DNA of 64,000 nucleotides from Mesoflavibacter sp037029465. Its GTDB lineage: Bacteria > Bacteroidota > Bacteroidia > Flavobacteriales > Flavobacteriaceae. The notes beneath the pieces were generated by a model that worked only from the letters and a program-made list of their open reading frames with translations, ran no database searches and was not told where the DNA came from. The DNA lies in assembly GCF_037029465.1 (NCBI RefSeq), contig NZ_JAYMEM010000009.1, positions 62,001 through 126,000 of the forward strand, written 5' to 3'. Shown piece after piece: positions 35,850 through 45,185 of the stretch. Numbering within the stretch: the stretch's first letter is position 1; the number at the start of each line of letters is the position of its first letter. Made by a program: the position numbers and the translations under genes.

Positions 35850-36806
35850 ATGTCTAAAAGACCTGTAATACAAATATTAAAAATAGCACTCCCAATTTTA
35901 TTGGGAGTTTTTTTAATATGGTATTCTTTGTCTAAAATATCTATCTCTGGATTACTAGAGTATTTTAAAAATGCCAATTATTTATACATCTTTTTAGGTG
36001 TTGTATTTGGTCTACTAAGTCACCTGTCAAGAGCGTATCGTTGGTTGTTTATGTTAGAGCCAATGGGTTATAAAGTAAAAATGGGTAATAGTATAATGGC
36101 AGTTTTTGCTGCGTATTTAATCAATTACACTATACCGCGAGCAGGTGAAGTTGCAAGAGCAACCGTTTTAACAAATTACGAAGGTGTACCTTTTCAAAAA
36201 GGTTTTGGGACTATTGTCGCAGAGCGTGTTGCAGACTTTATAGTCATGCTATTAATAATAGGAGTTACGCTAGTACTTCAATTTGAATTCATCTTTAATT
36301 TTTTTACAGAAAAATTCAATCCAACCAAGCTTATAATTGCTTTTTCAGGATTAATAATTTTAGCGTTTCTTTTTATTCTTTATATCAAAAAAAGCAGCTC
36401 AAAAATAGCTTTAAAAATAAAAACCTTTGTTCAAGGTTTAATAGAAGGTGCGTTAAGTGTCTTTAAAATGAAAAAGAAATGGGCTTTTATCTTCCATACA
36501 TTCTTTATTTGGGCAATGTATATTTCAATGTTTTACATAACCACATTTGCTATAAAGGATCTAGGTAATGTGTCTATTGGAGCTGTTTTAATAGGGTTTA
36601 TTTTAGCTACTTTTAGTATAGCAGCAACAAACGGTGGTATTGGATCATACCCAGAAGCAATTGTAATAGCTTTTACATTATTTGGTTTACCTGAAGATCC
36701 AAGTCGTGCATTTGGATGGATTATGTGGACATCCCAAACCCTATTAATATTTGTTTTAGGAGGACTATCTTTATTGTATCTTCCTTTTTTTAACCGAAAC
36801 AAATAA
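35850..36806 (+). CDS. Flippase-like integral membrane protein (YbhN/UPF0104, LPG-synthase TM domain family)
   Basis: This 318-residue protein has about eight hydrophobic segments and the family motifs HLSRAYRWLFMLEPMGYKV, YLINYTIPRAGEVARA and NGGIGSYPEAIVIA. It belongs to the family of lysylphosphatidylglycerol-synthase transmembrane regions without the soluble catalytic domain. Some members are proposed lipid flippases; the lipid is unknown here. It starts directly after the panD stop (TAG-ATG), so it is probably translationally coupled. Its link to pantothenate synthesis is likely only positional. Confidence 0.85.
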   Translation: MSKRPVIQILKIALPILLGVFLIWYSLSKISISGLLEYFKNANYLYIFLGVVFGLLSHLSRAYRWLFMLEPMGYKVKMGNSIMAVFAAYLINYTIPRAGEVARATVLTNYEGVPFQKGFGTIVAERVADFIVMLLIIGVTLVLQFEFIFNFFTEKFNPTKLIIAFSGLIILAFLFILYIKKSSSKIALKIKTFVQGLIEGALSVFKMKKKWAFIFHTFFIWAMYISMFYITTFAIKDLGNVSIGAVLIGFILATFSIAATNGGIGSYPEAIVIAFTLFGLPEDPSRAFGWIMWTSQTLLIFVLGGLSLLYLPFFNRNK

Positions 36807-36841
36807 TTTGTACATTGCACTAAACTTAATCTATTAACCTT

Positions 36842-37987
36842 ATGAAACGTTTTTTATTACTGCTAATAACGTTAGTTTTAAGCAATACACTAACATCCCA
36901 AACCATTTATAAAGAAATCAACTCTGAAAAGTTAGGCGAATCTCGTCAACTAAAAATTCAAGTACCACGTAACTACGATACTTCAGATAAAAAATATCCT
37001 GTAGTTGTTGTTTTTGACGGAGATTATTTATTTGAAATCGTAGCAGGAAACGTAGATTATGCAGCCTATTGGGAAGATATGCCAGAAGCAATCGTAGTAG
37101 GAATAAATCAATATCAAAAACGTGAATCAGATTGTTTTTACAGTGAGCAAAACTCTTTACCAATAGAGACTGGTGCTGCTTTTTTTGAGTTTGTAAGTAT
37201 GGAGCTTATTCCGTTTATAGATAAAAATTTCCGTACAGAAAATTTTAAAGTTGCAGTTGGACATGGGCAAACAGCAAACTATATTAATTACTATTTATTA
37301 AAAGGAGTTCCTTTATTTCAAGCCTATATTAGTTTAAGTCCAAGTTTGGCACCAGATATGAAAACATATCTAACAGAGAAAATGCCAAAATTAGAACAAA
37401 AAATATTCTATTATTTAGCAGCAGCAAACAATGATAAGGGTAACATTAAAGAAGAAACAGAAGCGTTAGCAAAAAGTATTTCTTCAATAGAAAATGATAA
37501 TCTTTTAGATCATTCTGAAGTTTTTACAGACGCGACACATTATTCTTTACCTGCGCAGGCTATCCCAAAAGCTTTACAAAAAATATTCTTAGTATTTCAA
37601 CCAATAAGTTTAAAAGAATACAAAGAAACTGTTCTAAATCTTGAAGGAAATCCGGTTGATTATTTAAAAGAAAAATATGAAACTATAGAAACGCTTTTCG
37701 GTATAAAAAAACCAATTTTAATTAACGATTTTAAAGCAATCGAAGCTGCGATTAAGAAAAAAGAAAAGTACGAATACTTTGAAGATTTAGGTAATTTAGC
37801 TCGTAAAGAATACCCAGATACCTTACTTGGACATTATTATCTTGGTCGTTTTTACGAAGAAACGGGTAAGTCTAAAAAAGCAATGAAAACATATCAATCT
37901 GCATATGTTTTACAAGAAATAGGAGGTATTACAAAAGATTTAGTTTTAGAATTAGCAGAACAAATTAAAGCAGATTTTGGGTATTAA
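36842..37987 (+). CDS. Esterase-fold (EstD/IroE-like) exported protein with TPR tail and missing nucleophile
   Basis: This 381-residue protein has a signal peptide ending TLTSQT (about residue 20), an alpha/beta-hydrolase domain of the putative esterase family (about 25-270) and a C-terminal TPR-like helix pair (residues 320-375, LLGHYYLGRFYEETGKSKKA). The nucleophile elbow, normally GxSxG (for example GHSMGG), reads VAVGHGQTANY. Gly142 replaces the catalytic Ser and Thr144 the last Gly. The His region DATHYSLP is kept. It is probably not an active serine hydrolase. The start of radA overlaps its stop by one base (TAATG). Confidence 0.82.
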   Translation: MKRFLLLLITLVLSNTLTSQTIYKEINSEKLGESRQLKIQVPRNYDTSDKKYPVVVVFDGDYLFEIVAGNVDYAAYWEDMPEAIVVGINQYQKRESDCFYSEQNSLPIETGAAFFEFVSMELIPFIDKNFRTENFKVAVGHGQTANYINYYLLKGVPLFQAYISLSPSLAPDMKTYLTEKMPKLEQKIFYYLAAANNDKGNIKEETEALAKSISSIENDNLLDHSEVFTDATHYSLPAQAIPKALQKIFLVFQPISLKEYKETVLNLEGNPVDYLKEKYETIETLFGIKKPILINDFKAIEAAIKKKEKYEYFEDLGNLARKEYPDTLLGHYYLGRFYEETGKSKKAMKTYQSAYVLQEIGGITKDLVLELAEQIKADFGY

Positions 37988-39348
37988 TGGCAAAAGTAAA
38001 AACAACGTTTTTTTGTCAAAATTGTGGCACACAATTTTCTAAATGGCAAGGTCAATGTACATCTTGTAAAGAGTGGAATACCATTGTAGAAGAAGTGGTG
38101 CAAAAGCCTGAAAAAAATGATTGGAAAACATCAACTTCTAACACTTCAAAAAGAGTTTCAAAGCCATTAAAGCTAAAAGAAATTGATTCGTCTCAAGATG
38201 TAAGACTTGATACGAAAGATGCTGAATTTAACCGTGTTTTAGGTGGTGGTATTGTACCAGGATCTTTAACACTTTTAGGAGGAGAACCTGGTATAGGTAA
38301 GAGTACATTGCTGCTTCAAGTGTCCTTAAAATTACCTTACAAAACGTTGTATATTTCAGGTGAAGAAAGCCAGAAACAAATAAAAATGAGAGCAGAACGT
38401 ATTAACCCTAATAATGAGACCTGCTACATTTTAACCGAAACCAAAACTCAAAATATCTTTAAGCAAATTGAAGCAATTGAGCCCGATATAGTTATTGTAG
38501 ATTCCATTCAAACACTGCATAGTGATTATATTGAAAGTTCAAGCGGAAGCATTTCGCAAATTAAAGAATGTACTACAGAGCTAATCAAGTTTGCTAAAGA
38601 AACCAATACGCCAGTCATCCTCATTGGACATATTACAAAAGATGGTCACATTGCAGGACCTAAAATCTTAGAGCACATGGTAGATACTGTACTTCAGTTT
38701 GAAGGCGATCGTAACCATGTATTCAGGATTTTACGTGCTAACAAAAATAGATTTGGATCAACAAACGAGCTAGGTATTTATGAAATGCAAGGATCTGGTT
38801 TAAGAGAAGTCTCTAACCCAAGCGAAATTTTAATTTCTCAAAAAGACGAAGCTTTATCAGGTAATGCAGTTGCTGCAACTTTAGAAGGTATGCGTCCTTT
38901 AATGATAGAAGTACAAGCGCTGGTAAGTACAGCTGTGTATGGTACGCCACAACGAAGTGCTACAGGTTTTAATGCCAAACGTTTAAATATGTTATTGGCA
39001 GTTTTAGAAAAACGTGCAGGATTTAGATTAGGCGCTAAAGATGTGTTTTTAAATATAACTGGTGGTATTAATGTAGACGATCCAGCAATAGATTTAGCAG
39101 TAGTAGCTGCTATTTTATCTTCAAATGAAGACGAGCCACTTCAAACCGATTTTTGTTTTGCTGCCGAAGTTGGCCTATCTGGAGAAATTAGACCAGTACA
39201 ACGCGTAGAGCAACGTATTCAAGAAGCTGAAAAGCTAGGTTTTTCAACTATTTTTGTGTCTAAATACAATAAGATTACGATTAAACCTAAAGGAATAAAA
39301 GTTCAATTGGTTTCAAAAATTGAAGATATTGTAGATTTTTTAAGCTAG
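37987..39348 (+). CDS. radA: DNA repair protein RadA (Sms)
   Basis: This 453-residue RecA-like motor has the N-terminal zinc finger Cys10-x2-Cys13-x10-Cys24-x2-Cys27, Walker A GGEPGIGKSTLL (about 93-104) and the RadA-specific KNRFG motif in RANKNRFGSTNE. It ends with a Lon-protease-like C-terminal domain (about 290-450). RadA promotes branch migration in homologous recombination. It is the last gene of the panC unit and overlaps the esterase-fold gene by one base. A hairpin terminator follows. Confidence 0.97.
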   Translation: MAKVKTTFFCQNCGTQFSKWQGQCTSCKEWNTIVEEVVQKPEKNDWKTSTSNTSKRVSKPLKLKEIDSSQDVRLDTKDAEFNRVLGGGIVPGSLTLLGGEPGIGKSTLLLQVSLKLPYKTLYISGEESQKQIKMRAERINPNNETCYILTETKTQNIFKQIEAIEPDIVIVDSIQTLHSDYIESSSGSISQIKECTTELIKFAKETNTPVILIGHITKDGHIAGPKILEHMVDTVLQFEGDRNHVFRILRANKNRFGSTNELGIYEMQGSGLREVSNPSEILISQKDEALSGNAVAATLEGMRPLMIEVQALVSTAVYGTPQRSATGFNAKRLNMLLAVLEKRAGFRLGAKDVFLNITGGINVDDPAIDLAVVAAILSSNEDEPLQTDFCFAAEVGLSGEIRPVQRVEQRIQEAEKLGFSTIFVSKYNKITIKPKGIKVQLVSKIEDIVDFLS

Positions 39349-39370
39349 AATTATAAAAATAGATCTTTAA

Positions 39371-39394
39371 GAGCTTCAATTTGAAGCTTTTTTT
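39371..39394 (+). terminator. Terminator of the panC-radA unit
   Basis: AGCTTCA-ATT-TGAAGCT forms a short 7-base-pair stem followed by a run of T. It lies 24 bases after the radA stop. Confidence 0.75.
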
Positions 39395-39461
39395 ATGCTC
39401 AAAAATCAGACTTTTAAACAGAATTCATTAATTTCGCGACTCTTATAAGAAAAACGAAAAC

Positions 39462-42400
39462 ATGAATACTGGATTTCCTGAATATAAAGGACTTAACTTA
39501 CCAAAAGTAGCAGAAGAAATTCTTAACTATTGGGAAGACAATAATATCTTCGAAAAAAGTGTAACCTCTCGCGAAAACGCAGAACCTTTTGTGTTTTTTG
39601 AAGGTCCACCATCTGCAAACGGTTTACCTGGTGTACACCACGTATTAGCACGTGCAATAAAAGATATTTTTCCAAGGTATAAAACCATGAAAGGTTACCA
39701 AGTAAAGCGTAAAGCTGGTTGGGATACACATGGTTTACCAGTAGAATTAGGTGTAGAAAAAGAATTAGGAATTACCAAAGAAGATATTGGTAAAAAAATT
39801 ACTGTAGAAGAGTATAACGCAGCATGTCGTAAAGCCGTTATGCGTTACACAGACATCTGGAATAACCTAACCCAACAAATGGGATATTGGGTAGATATGG
39901 ACGATCCATACATTACCTATAAACCAAAATATATGGAAAGTGTTTGGTGGTTGTTAAAGCAAATCTACAATAAAGAATTGCTGTATAAAGGCTATACCAT
40001 TCAGCCATATTCTCCAAAAGCAGGAACAGGATTAAGTTCTCACGAGCTTAATCAACCAGGAACATACCAAGATATAACCGACACAACAATAGTTGCCCAG
40101 TTTAAAGCAATAGAAAATACATTGCCAGATTTTCTTCAAAATGAAGGCGATATTTACTTCCTAGCTTGGACTACAACACCTTGGACTTTACCAAGTAACA
40201 CAGCATTAACCGTTGGTCCAAAAATAGATTATGTTTTAGTTGAAACTTATAACCAATATACCTTCAAACCTATGAATGTGATATTGGCTAAAAATCTTGT
40301 TAATAAGCAATTTGACGGTAAGTATAAGCAAGTTGAAACAAAGCCAGAATTAATCGAATATAAAGAAGGTGACAAGAAAATTCCTTTCTATATCGTAAAA
40401 GAATTTAAAGGAAAAGATTTAGTTGGTATCAAGTATGAACAATTGTTAAATTACGTATTACCAAATGATAATCCTGAAAATGCATTTAGAGTAATTTCTG
40501 GAGATTTTGTAACGACTGAAGATGGTACAGGTATCGTACACACAGCGCCAACTTTTGGAGCAGATGATGCTTTAGTGGCAAAACAAGCCACACCAGAAAT
40601 ACCGCCAATGTTGGTAAAAGACGAGAATGATAACTTGGTGCCACTAGTTGATTTACAAGGTAAATTTAGGCCAGAAGTAACTGAGTTTGCTGGTAAATAT
40701 GTGAAAAACGAATATTACGCAGAAGGTGAAGCACCAGAAAAGTCGGTTGATGTAGAAATTGCCATCAAACTTAAAATAGAAAACAAAGCCTTTAAGGTAG
40801 AAAAATACAAGCACAGCTACCCAAACTGTTGGCGTACAGATAAACCAATTTTATACTATCCGTTAGATTCATGGTTTATCAAAGTAACCGACGTAAAAGA
40901 TAGAATGCATGAGTTAAATACAACCATTAACTGGAAACCAAAATCTACAGGAGAAGGACGTTTTGGTAACTGGTTAGCCAATGCAAACGATTGGAATTTA
41001 TCGCGATCACGTTATTGGGGAATTCCGTTACCAATCTGGCGTACAGAAGATGGTAAAGAAGAAATCTGTATCGGTTCTGTTGAAGAATTAAAAGCCGAAA
41101 TGACTAAAGCTGTTTCAGCAGGCGTACTTCAAAAAGATATTTTTGAAAATTTTGAAGTTGGTAACATGTCTGAAGACAACTACGATAAAATAGATTTACA
41201 CAAAAATATTGTAGATCAAATTACGTTAGTGTCGCCTTCAGGTCAACCAATGAAGCGCGAAAGCGACTTAATAGACGTTTGGTTTGATTCTGGATCAATG
41301 CCTTACGCACAGTGGCATTACCCATTTGAAAACAAAAACTTAATTGACAATAACGAAGCCTATCCTGCCGATTTTATTGCTGAAGGTGTAGATCAAACAC
41401 GTGGTTGGTTTTATACGCTTCATGCAATTGGAACAATGGTTTTCGATTCTGTGGCGTATAAAAATGTAGTATCAAACGGATTAGTTTTAGATAAAAACGG
41501 ACAAAAAATGTCTAAGCGTTTAGGTAACGCGGTAGATCCTTTTGAAACCTTAGATAATTACGGCGCAGATGCCACACGTTGGTACATGATTGGTAATGCC
41601 AATCCATGGGACAACTTAAAATTTGATATTGAAGGTGTAGAAGAAGTAAAACGAAAGTTTTTTGGTACGTTGTATAATACTTATTCGTTCTTCAGCTTAT
41701 ATACCAATTTAGATAAATTTAGTTATGCTGAAGCAGAAATTCCTTTAGCTGAACGACCAGAATTAGACCGTTGGATTCTTTCAGAATTACACACCTTAAT
41801 TCAAAAAGTAGATGAATATTATGCCGAATATGAGCCTACAAAAGCAGCACGTGCAATTTCAGATTTTACACAAGATTACTTAAGTAACTGGTATGTGCGT
41901 TTAAGTAGAAGACGTTTCTGGAAAGGCGATTACCAAACCGATAAAATTTCGGCTTACCAAACGCTGTATACGTGTATGGTAACCATTGCAAAGCTAGGTG
42001 CGCCAATTGCACCATTCTTTATGGATAAGCTGTATTTAGATTTAAATAGCGTAACTAAAAAAGAGACGTTTGAAAGTGTTCACCTTTCAGACTTCCCTAA
42101 ATATGATGCTAGTTTTGTAGATAAATCTTTAGAGCGAAAAATGGAGAATGCGCAAACAATTTCTTCATTAGTTTTATCGTTAAGAGCTAAAGAGAAAATT
42201 AAAGTACGTCAGCCACTACAGAAAATCATGATTCCTGTAGATTCTGCACAGCAAAGAGAAGAAATTAAAGCGGTAGAAAACTTAATAAAACACGAGGTTA
42301 ATATTAAAGAAATCGAGCTTTTAGAAGACGCTTCAGATATCTTAGTTAAGCAAATAAAACCTAATTTTAAAGTGCTTGGACCACGTTTTGGTAAAGATAT

Positions 42401-42866
42401 GAAGTTGATTGCTAGCGAAATACAAAAACTTGGCGCAGACGATATTAAAAATATTGAACAAAATAACACTTTAGACATCGATTGTAATGGAAAAATTATT
42501 ACATTACAACGTGAAGATGTTGAAATAACATCGCAAGATATTGAAGGTTGGTTAGTTGCTAACGAAGGTAAAATAACAGTAGCTTTAGATGTAACTATTA
42601 CAGAGCCATTACGTGAAGAAGGTATTGCAAGAGAATTAGTAAACCGAATTCAAAACCTACGTAAAGACTCAGGATTTGAAGTCACAGATAGAATTACTGT
42701 ACAAATCCAAAACGACCAAAATATCGAGCAGGCTATTAACAACAATCTAGATTATATTAAGACCGAAACCTTAACTGATAATCTTGAAATTATTAACCAA
42801 ATAGACAATGGTATAGAAATTGCTTTTGATGACGTAAATACCAAATTGTCTATTCAAAAAAATTAA
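39462..42866 (+). CDS. ileS: Isoleucyl-tRNA synthetase, type 2 (eukaryote-like), GXHH signature
   Basis: This 1134-residue class-I synthetase charges tRNA-Ile and edits Val-tRNA. Its length and motifs place it in the eukaryote-like type 2 (IleRS2) group. The KMSKR motif is intact (residues 682-686). The normal HxGH signature reads GVHH at residues 57-60 (39630-39641), the swapped GXHH form. Published work on IleRS2 associates this altered signature with unusually high resistance to mupirocin. The CP1 editing domain (TWTTTPWTLPSNTALTVG, about 240-257) is present. It is followed by dksA-like and lspA genes. Confidence 0.96.
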   Translation: MNTGFPEYKGLNLPKVAEEILNYWEDNNIFEKSVTSRENAEPFVFFEGPPSANGLPGVHHVLARAIKDIFPRYKTMKGYQVKRKAGWDTHGLPVELGVEKELGITKEDIGKKITVEEYNAACRKAVMRYTDIWNNLTQQMGYWVDMDDPYITYKPKYMESVWWLLKQIYNKELLYKGYTIQPYSPKAGTGLSSHELNQPGTYQDITDTTIVAQFKAIENTLPDFLQNEGDIYFLAWTTTPWTLPSNTALTVGPKIDYVLVETYNQYTFKPMNVILAKNLVNKQFDGKYKQVETKPELIEYKEGDKKIPFYIVKEFKGKDLVGIKYEQLLNYVLPNDNPENAFRVISGDFVTTEDGTGIVHTAPTFGADDALVAKQATPEIPPMLVKDENDNLVPLVDLQGKFRPEVTEFAGKYVKNEYYAEGEAPEKSVDVEIAIKLKIENKAFKVEKYKHSYPNCWRTDKPILYYPLDSWFIKVTDVKDRMHELNTTINWKPKSTGEGRFGNWLANANDWNLSRSRYWGIPLPIWRTEDGKEEICIGSVEELKAEMTKAVSAGVLQKDIFENFEVGNMSEDNYDKIDLHKNIVDQITLVSPSGQPMKRESDLIDVWFDSGSMPYAQWHYPFENKNLIDNNEAYPADFIAEGVDQTRGWFYTLHAIGTMVFDSVAYKNVVSNGLVLDKNGQKMSKRLGNAVDPFETLDNYGADATRWYMIGNANPWDNLKFDIEGVEEVKRKFFGTLYNTYSFFSLYTNLDKFSYAEAEIPLAERPELDRWILSELHTLIQKVDEYYAEYEPTKAARAISDFTQDYLSNWYVRLSRRRFWKGDYQTDKISAYQTLYTCMVTIAKLGAPIAPFFMDKLYLDLNSVTKKETFESVHLSDFPKYDASFVDKSLERKMENAQTISSLVLSLRAKEKIKVRQPLQKIMIPVDSAQQREEIKAVENLIKHEVNIKEIELLEDASDILVKQIKPNFKVLGPRFGKDMKLIASEIQKLGADDIKNIEQNNTLDIDCNGKIITLQREDVEITSQDIEGWLVANEGKITVALDVTITEPLREEGIARELVNRIQNLRKDSGFEVTDRITVQIQNDQNIEQAINNNLDYIKTETLTDNLEIINQIDNGIEIAFDDVNTKLSIQKN

Positions 42867-42871
42867 AAATT

Positions 42872-43255
42872 ATGGCAACAGATACAAACGTAAGATACTC
42901 TGATAAAGACTTAGCAGAGTTCAAGGCTTTAATTCAAGAAAAAATTGAAAAAGCACAGCACGATTTAGAGTTAATAAAAAGTGCTTATATGAACGATCAT
43001 AATAATGGTACAGACGATACGTCACCTACCTTTAAAGCTTTTGACGAAGGAAGTGAAGTAATGAGTAAAGAATCTAACTCGCAATTAGCAATTAGACAAG
43101 AAAAATTTATTCGCGATTTAAAAAACGCATTAATCCGAATAGAAAATAAAACTTACGGTATTTGTCGTGTTACAGGTAAATTAATAAACAAAAAACGTTT
43201 AGAATTAGTGCCGCATGCCACATTAAGTATTGAGGCAAAAAACATGCAAAAGTAA
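42872..43255 (+). CDS. TraR/DksA-like protein with degenerate zinc finger
   Basis: This 127-residue protein has the DksA coiled-coil (residues 12-75, EFKALIQEKIEKAQHDLELI) and the TraR/DksA C-terminal zinc-finger position. The usual YGICExCG...CxxC reads YGICRVTGKLINKKRLELVP and then HATLSIEAK. Cys98 remains, and the other three cysteines are replaced. Zinc binding is therefore unlikely, although the fold may persist as in DksA2-type proteins. It likely binds the RNA polymerase secondary channel and modulates transcription. It lies 6 bases after ileS, and a hairpin terminator follows. Confidence 0.88.
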   Translation: MATDTNVRYSDKDLAEFKALIQEKIEKAQHDLELIKSAYMNDHNNGTDDTSPTFKAFDEGSEVMSKESNSQLAIRQEKFIRDLKNALIRIENKTYGICRVTGKLINKKRLELVPHATLSIEAKNMQK

Positions 43256-43286
43256 TCTATTGCTAAACACATAAATCACATAATTT

Positions 43287-43317
43287 AACGCTTCAATACT
43301 TTTTTGAAGCGTTTTTT
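43287..43317 (+). terminator. Terminator of the ileS/dksA-like unit
   Basis: AACGCTTCAA-TACTTTT-TTGAAGCGTT forms a perfect 10-base-pair stem with a following T run, 32 bases after the dksA-like stop. A TTG codon in the right arm (43304) is in frame with the next gene but is an unlikely start because of this hairpin. Confidence 0.85.
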
Positions 43318-43330
43318 ATTTCTATATATT

Positions 43331-43948
43331 TTGAAATTCAAACTTGTTATATTTTTTCTTTTAGTTATCCATTTTTCTGTTGCTCAAAAGCAAACTGAAA
43401 AGCAATGGAATGCACAACAAATTGAAAAAGTTGATATTAATGGCGAAGGAATTTTTAAAATTTACATTAAAAATAGTGAATCAAATACTATTGATTTGGT
43501 GGTTAAATTTGAAGGAGAACATTCTGAAAATCTAGTGATAATCGATAGTATTAATCAAGGTGTTTTAAAATTATCTACAGGCTTTCAGCCTTTATTTAAA
43601 GCAGATAATGATAAGTTAAGTGCACACAAAGTATTGTCTGTAGAGTTGCAATTAAGTATTCCAAAACATATTGATTTAAATATTAAAAGTGATATTGCGC
43701 AAACTAAAATAGAAGGTCAATTTCCAAATGTGTTTATAGAATTAAAAACAGGTAATTGTACGTTAGATCCTTTTTTTGGTAATGCAACAATAAATACCAT
43801 AAGCGGAAATATTAATATAAAAACAAATAACGCAAAAACCATTGCAAAAAGTAAAACAGGAATAGTTGATGTTAAGCAATTTAAACTAGCATTATATCAA
43901 TTAAATCTGCAAACTGTTAACGGAAATATAAACGTCTCTAAAATTTAA
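43331..43948 (+). CDS. Small exported protein, beta-rich, DUF2807-like
   Basis: I start this protein at the TTG codon at 43331 (205 residues), which gives MKFKLVIFFLLVIHFSVAQ, a clean signal peptide. An upstream TTG at 43304 lies within the terminator stem. The rest is short repeated strands (IDLNIKSDIAQTKIEGQFPN, NTISGNINIKTNNAKTIAKS, LQTVNGNINVSKI) typical of a beta-helix adhesin-like domain such as DUF2807/DUF4097. The function is unknown. It sits between the dksA-like gene and lspA, and it may share the lspA transcript or have its own promoter. Confidence 0.72.
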   Translation: MKFKLVIFFLLVIHFSVAQKQTEKQWNAQQIEKVDINGEGIFKIYIKNSESNTIDLVVKFEGEHSENLVIIDSINQGVLKLSTGFQPLFKADNDKLSAHKVLSVELQLSIPKHIDLNIKSDIAQTKIEGQFPNVFIELKTGNCTLDPFFGNATINTISGNINIKTNNAKTIAKSKTGIVDVKQFKLALYQLNLQTVNGNINVSKI

Positions 43949-43958
43949 AAAATAAGTC

Positions 43959-43966
43959 TATTTTTG
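43959..43966 (+). promoter_or_regulatory. Candidate -7 box of lspA
   Basis: TATTTTTG is an exact TAnnTTTG match, 27 bases upstream of the lspA ATG. No convincing -33 element was found. Confidence 0.4.
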
Positions 43967-43993
43967 TTTTGCAGATAAGCCTTAATCCTAACT

Positions 43994-44620
43994 ATGTCTT
44001 TAAAAAAAGCAACCATTTTTATCATTTTAATTTTACTTATTGATCAGGTAAGTAAAATATATGTAAAAACTCATTTTGTGTTAGGCGAAGATGTTGCTGT
44101 TTTTGATTGGTTTAAAATCTATTTTATAGAAAATAGCGGCATGGCTTGGGGCACAAAACTAAGTGATCTTTTACCTTTTATTAGTGACCGTACTGCAAAA
44201 GTTAGTCTTACTGTTTTTAGGATTTTTGCAATTATAGGTATTGGATATTGGTTATTTAATAGTATTAAAAAGCAACAATCTAAAATGCTTAATGTTGCAC
44301 TTATCTTTGTGTTTGCTGGTGCTTTGGGTAATATATTAGATTCTGTGTTTTATGGTGTTTTATTTGATGATAGCGTTGGTCAAGTAGCTACATTTATGCC
44401 AGAACAAGGTTATGATAGTATGTTGCACGGTAAGGTAGTAGATATGTTATACTTCCCGATTTGGCAAGGTTATTTACCAGAATGGATACCAAGTGTTGGC
44501 GGTAAATACTTTACTTTTTTTGAGCCTGTTTTTAATGTTGCAGACGTAGCAATTAGTATTGGTTTTGGGATATTAATTTTCTTTAATAAAAAGGCGTTTC
44601 CTAAAAAGGAAGAGGTTTAA
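43994..44620 (+). CDS. lspA: Lipoprotein signal peptidase (signal peptidase II)
   Basis: This 208-residue inner-membrane aspartic protease removes signal peptides from prolipoproteins after lipidation. It has four hydrophobic segments and the family motifs ENSGMAWG, GALGNILDSVFYG and FNVADVAISIG, which provide the catalytic Asp pair. It is about 40 residues longer than the E. coli enzyme because of a loop in the second half, common in Bacteroidota. Its substrates in this window would include the lipoproteins at 25599, 32069, 55969 and 61654. The gene converges with the minus-strand cyclo-ligase and overlaps it by four bases. Confidence 0.95.
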   Translation: MSLKKATIFIILILLIDQVSKIYVKTHFVLGEDVAVFDWFKIYFIENSGMAWGTKLSDLLPFISDRTAKVSLTVFRIFAIIGIGYWLFNSIKKQQSKMLNVALIFVFAGALGNILDSVFYGVLFDDSVGQVATFMPEQGYDSMLHGKVVDMLYFPIWQGYLPEWIPSVGGKYFTFFEPVFNVADVAISIGFGILIFFNKKAFPKKEEV

Positions 44621-45180
44621 AATTCATAAACCTTATCTGGCGTTACACAATAATCTAAAGCAATATCACCTTCAAAAACACCATTGATTTTAGCTTCAGC
44701 TTCAAAAAAGGATAAGCCTATTTTTACAGTGTTAGGTCTGCACGTTGCTAAAAAATTATCATAAAACCCTTTACCATAGCCTACGCGGTTTCCTTTTATA
44801 TCAAAAGCTAAAAGCGGGATAAAAACTACATCTATCATGTGGTTTGGTACTTCAATTCCGTTTACAGGTTCTGGTATGTTATATTGATTTAGTTTTAAGG
44901 TAGTATTATCAGATAATAGATAGTTTGTTAATGTATTGGTTTCAAAATTACTTTTAGAAATAGCTATGTTTTTGTCTTTTCCGGATAAGATATTTAAAAT
45001 AAATTCGGTTTGAATTTCTTTCTGTGATTCAATAGTTAAAAATAAGTGGTACACATTGTAATCCCAAATAGATAGTTTTAGTAATTGGTTAGCAATATCA
45101 ATACTAAATTGATCTATTTGTTCCTCGGTAAATTGCTGTCTTAAGGATTTATATTTTAGGCGTAATTGGGCTTTATTCAT
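44617..45180 (-). CDS. 5-formyltetrahydrofolate cyclo-ligase
   Basis: This 187-residue enzyme (MTHFS) converts 5-formyl-THF to 5,10-methenyl-THF with ATP, recycling folate. The family signature is the C-terminal VFIPLLAFDIKGNRVGYGKG with GFYDNFLA, preceded by an N-terminal Lys-rich nucleotide-binding stretch (KAQLRLKYKSLRQQF). It lies five bases after the aspartoacylase-like gene on the same strand. The 3' end overlaps lspA by four bases on the opposite strand. Confidence 0.93.
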   Translation of the reverse strand: MNKAQLRLKYKSLRQQFTEEQIDQFSIDIANQLLKLSIWDYNVYHLFLTIESQKEIQTEFILNILSGKDKNIAISKSNFETNTLTNYLLSDNTTLKLNQYNIPEPVNGIEVPNHMIDVVFIPLLAFDIKGNRVGYGKGFYDNFLATCRPNTVKIGLSFFEAEAKINGVFEGDIALDYCVTPDKVYEF

Positions 45181-45185
45181 TTTAA

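Noticed and set aside
43304..43330. TTG at 43304 as the start of the small exported protein
   Set aside because: It lies within the terminator stem of the previous transcript, and the TTG at 43331 gives a clean signal peptide.
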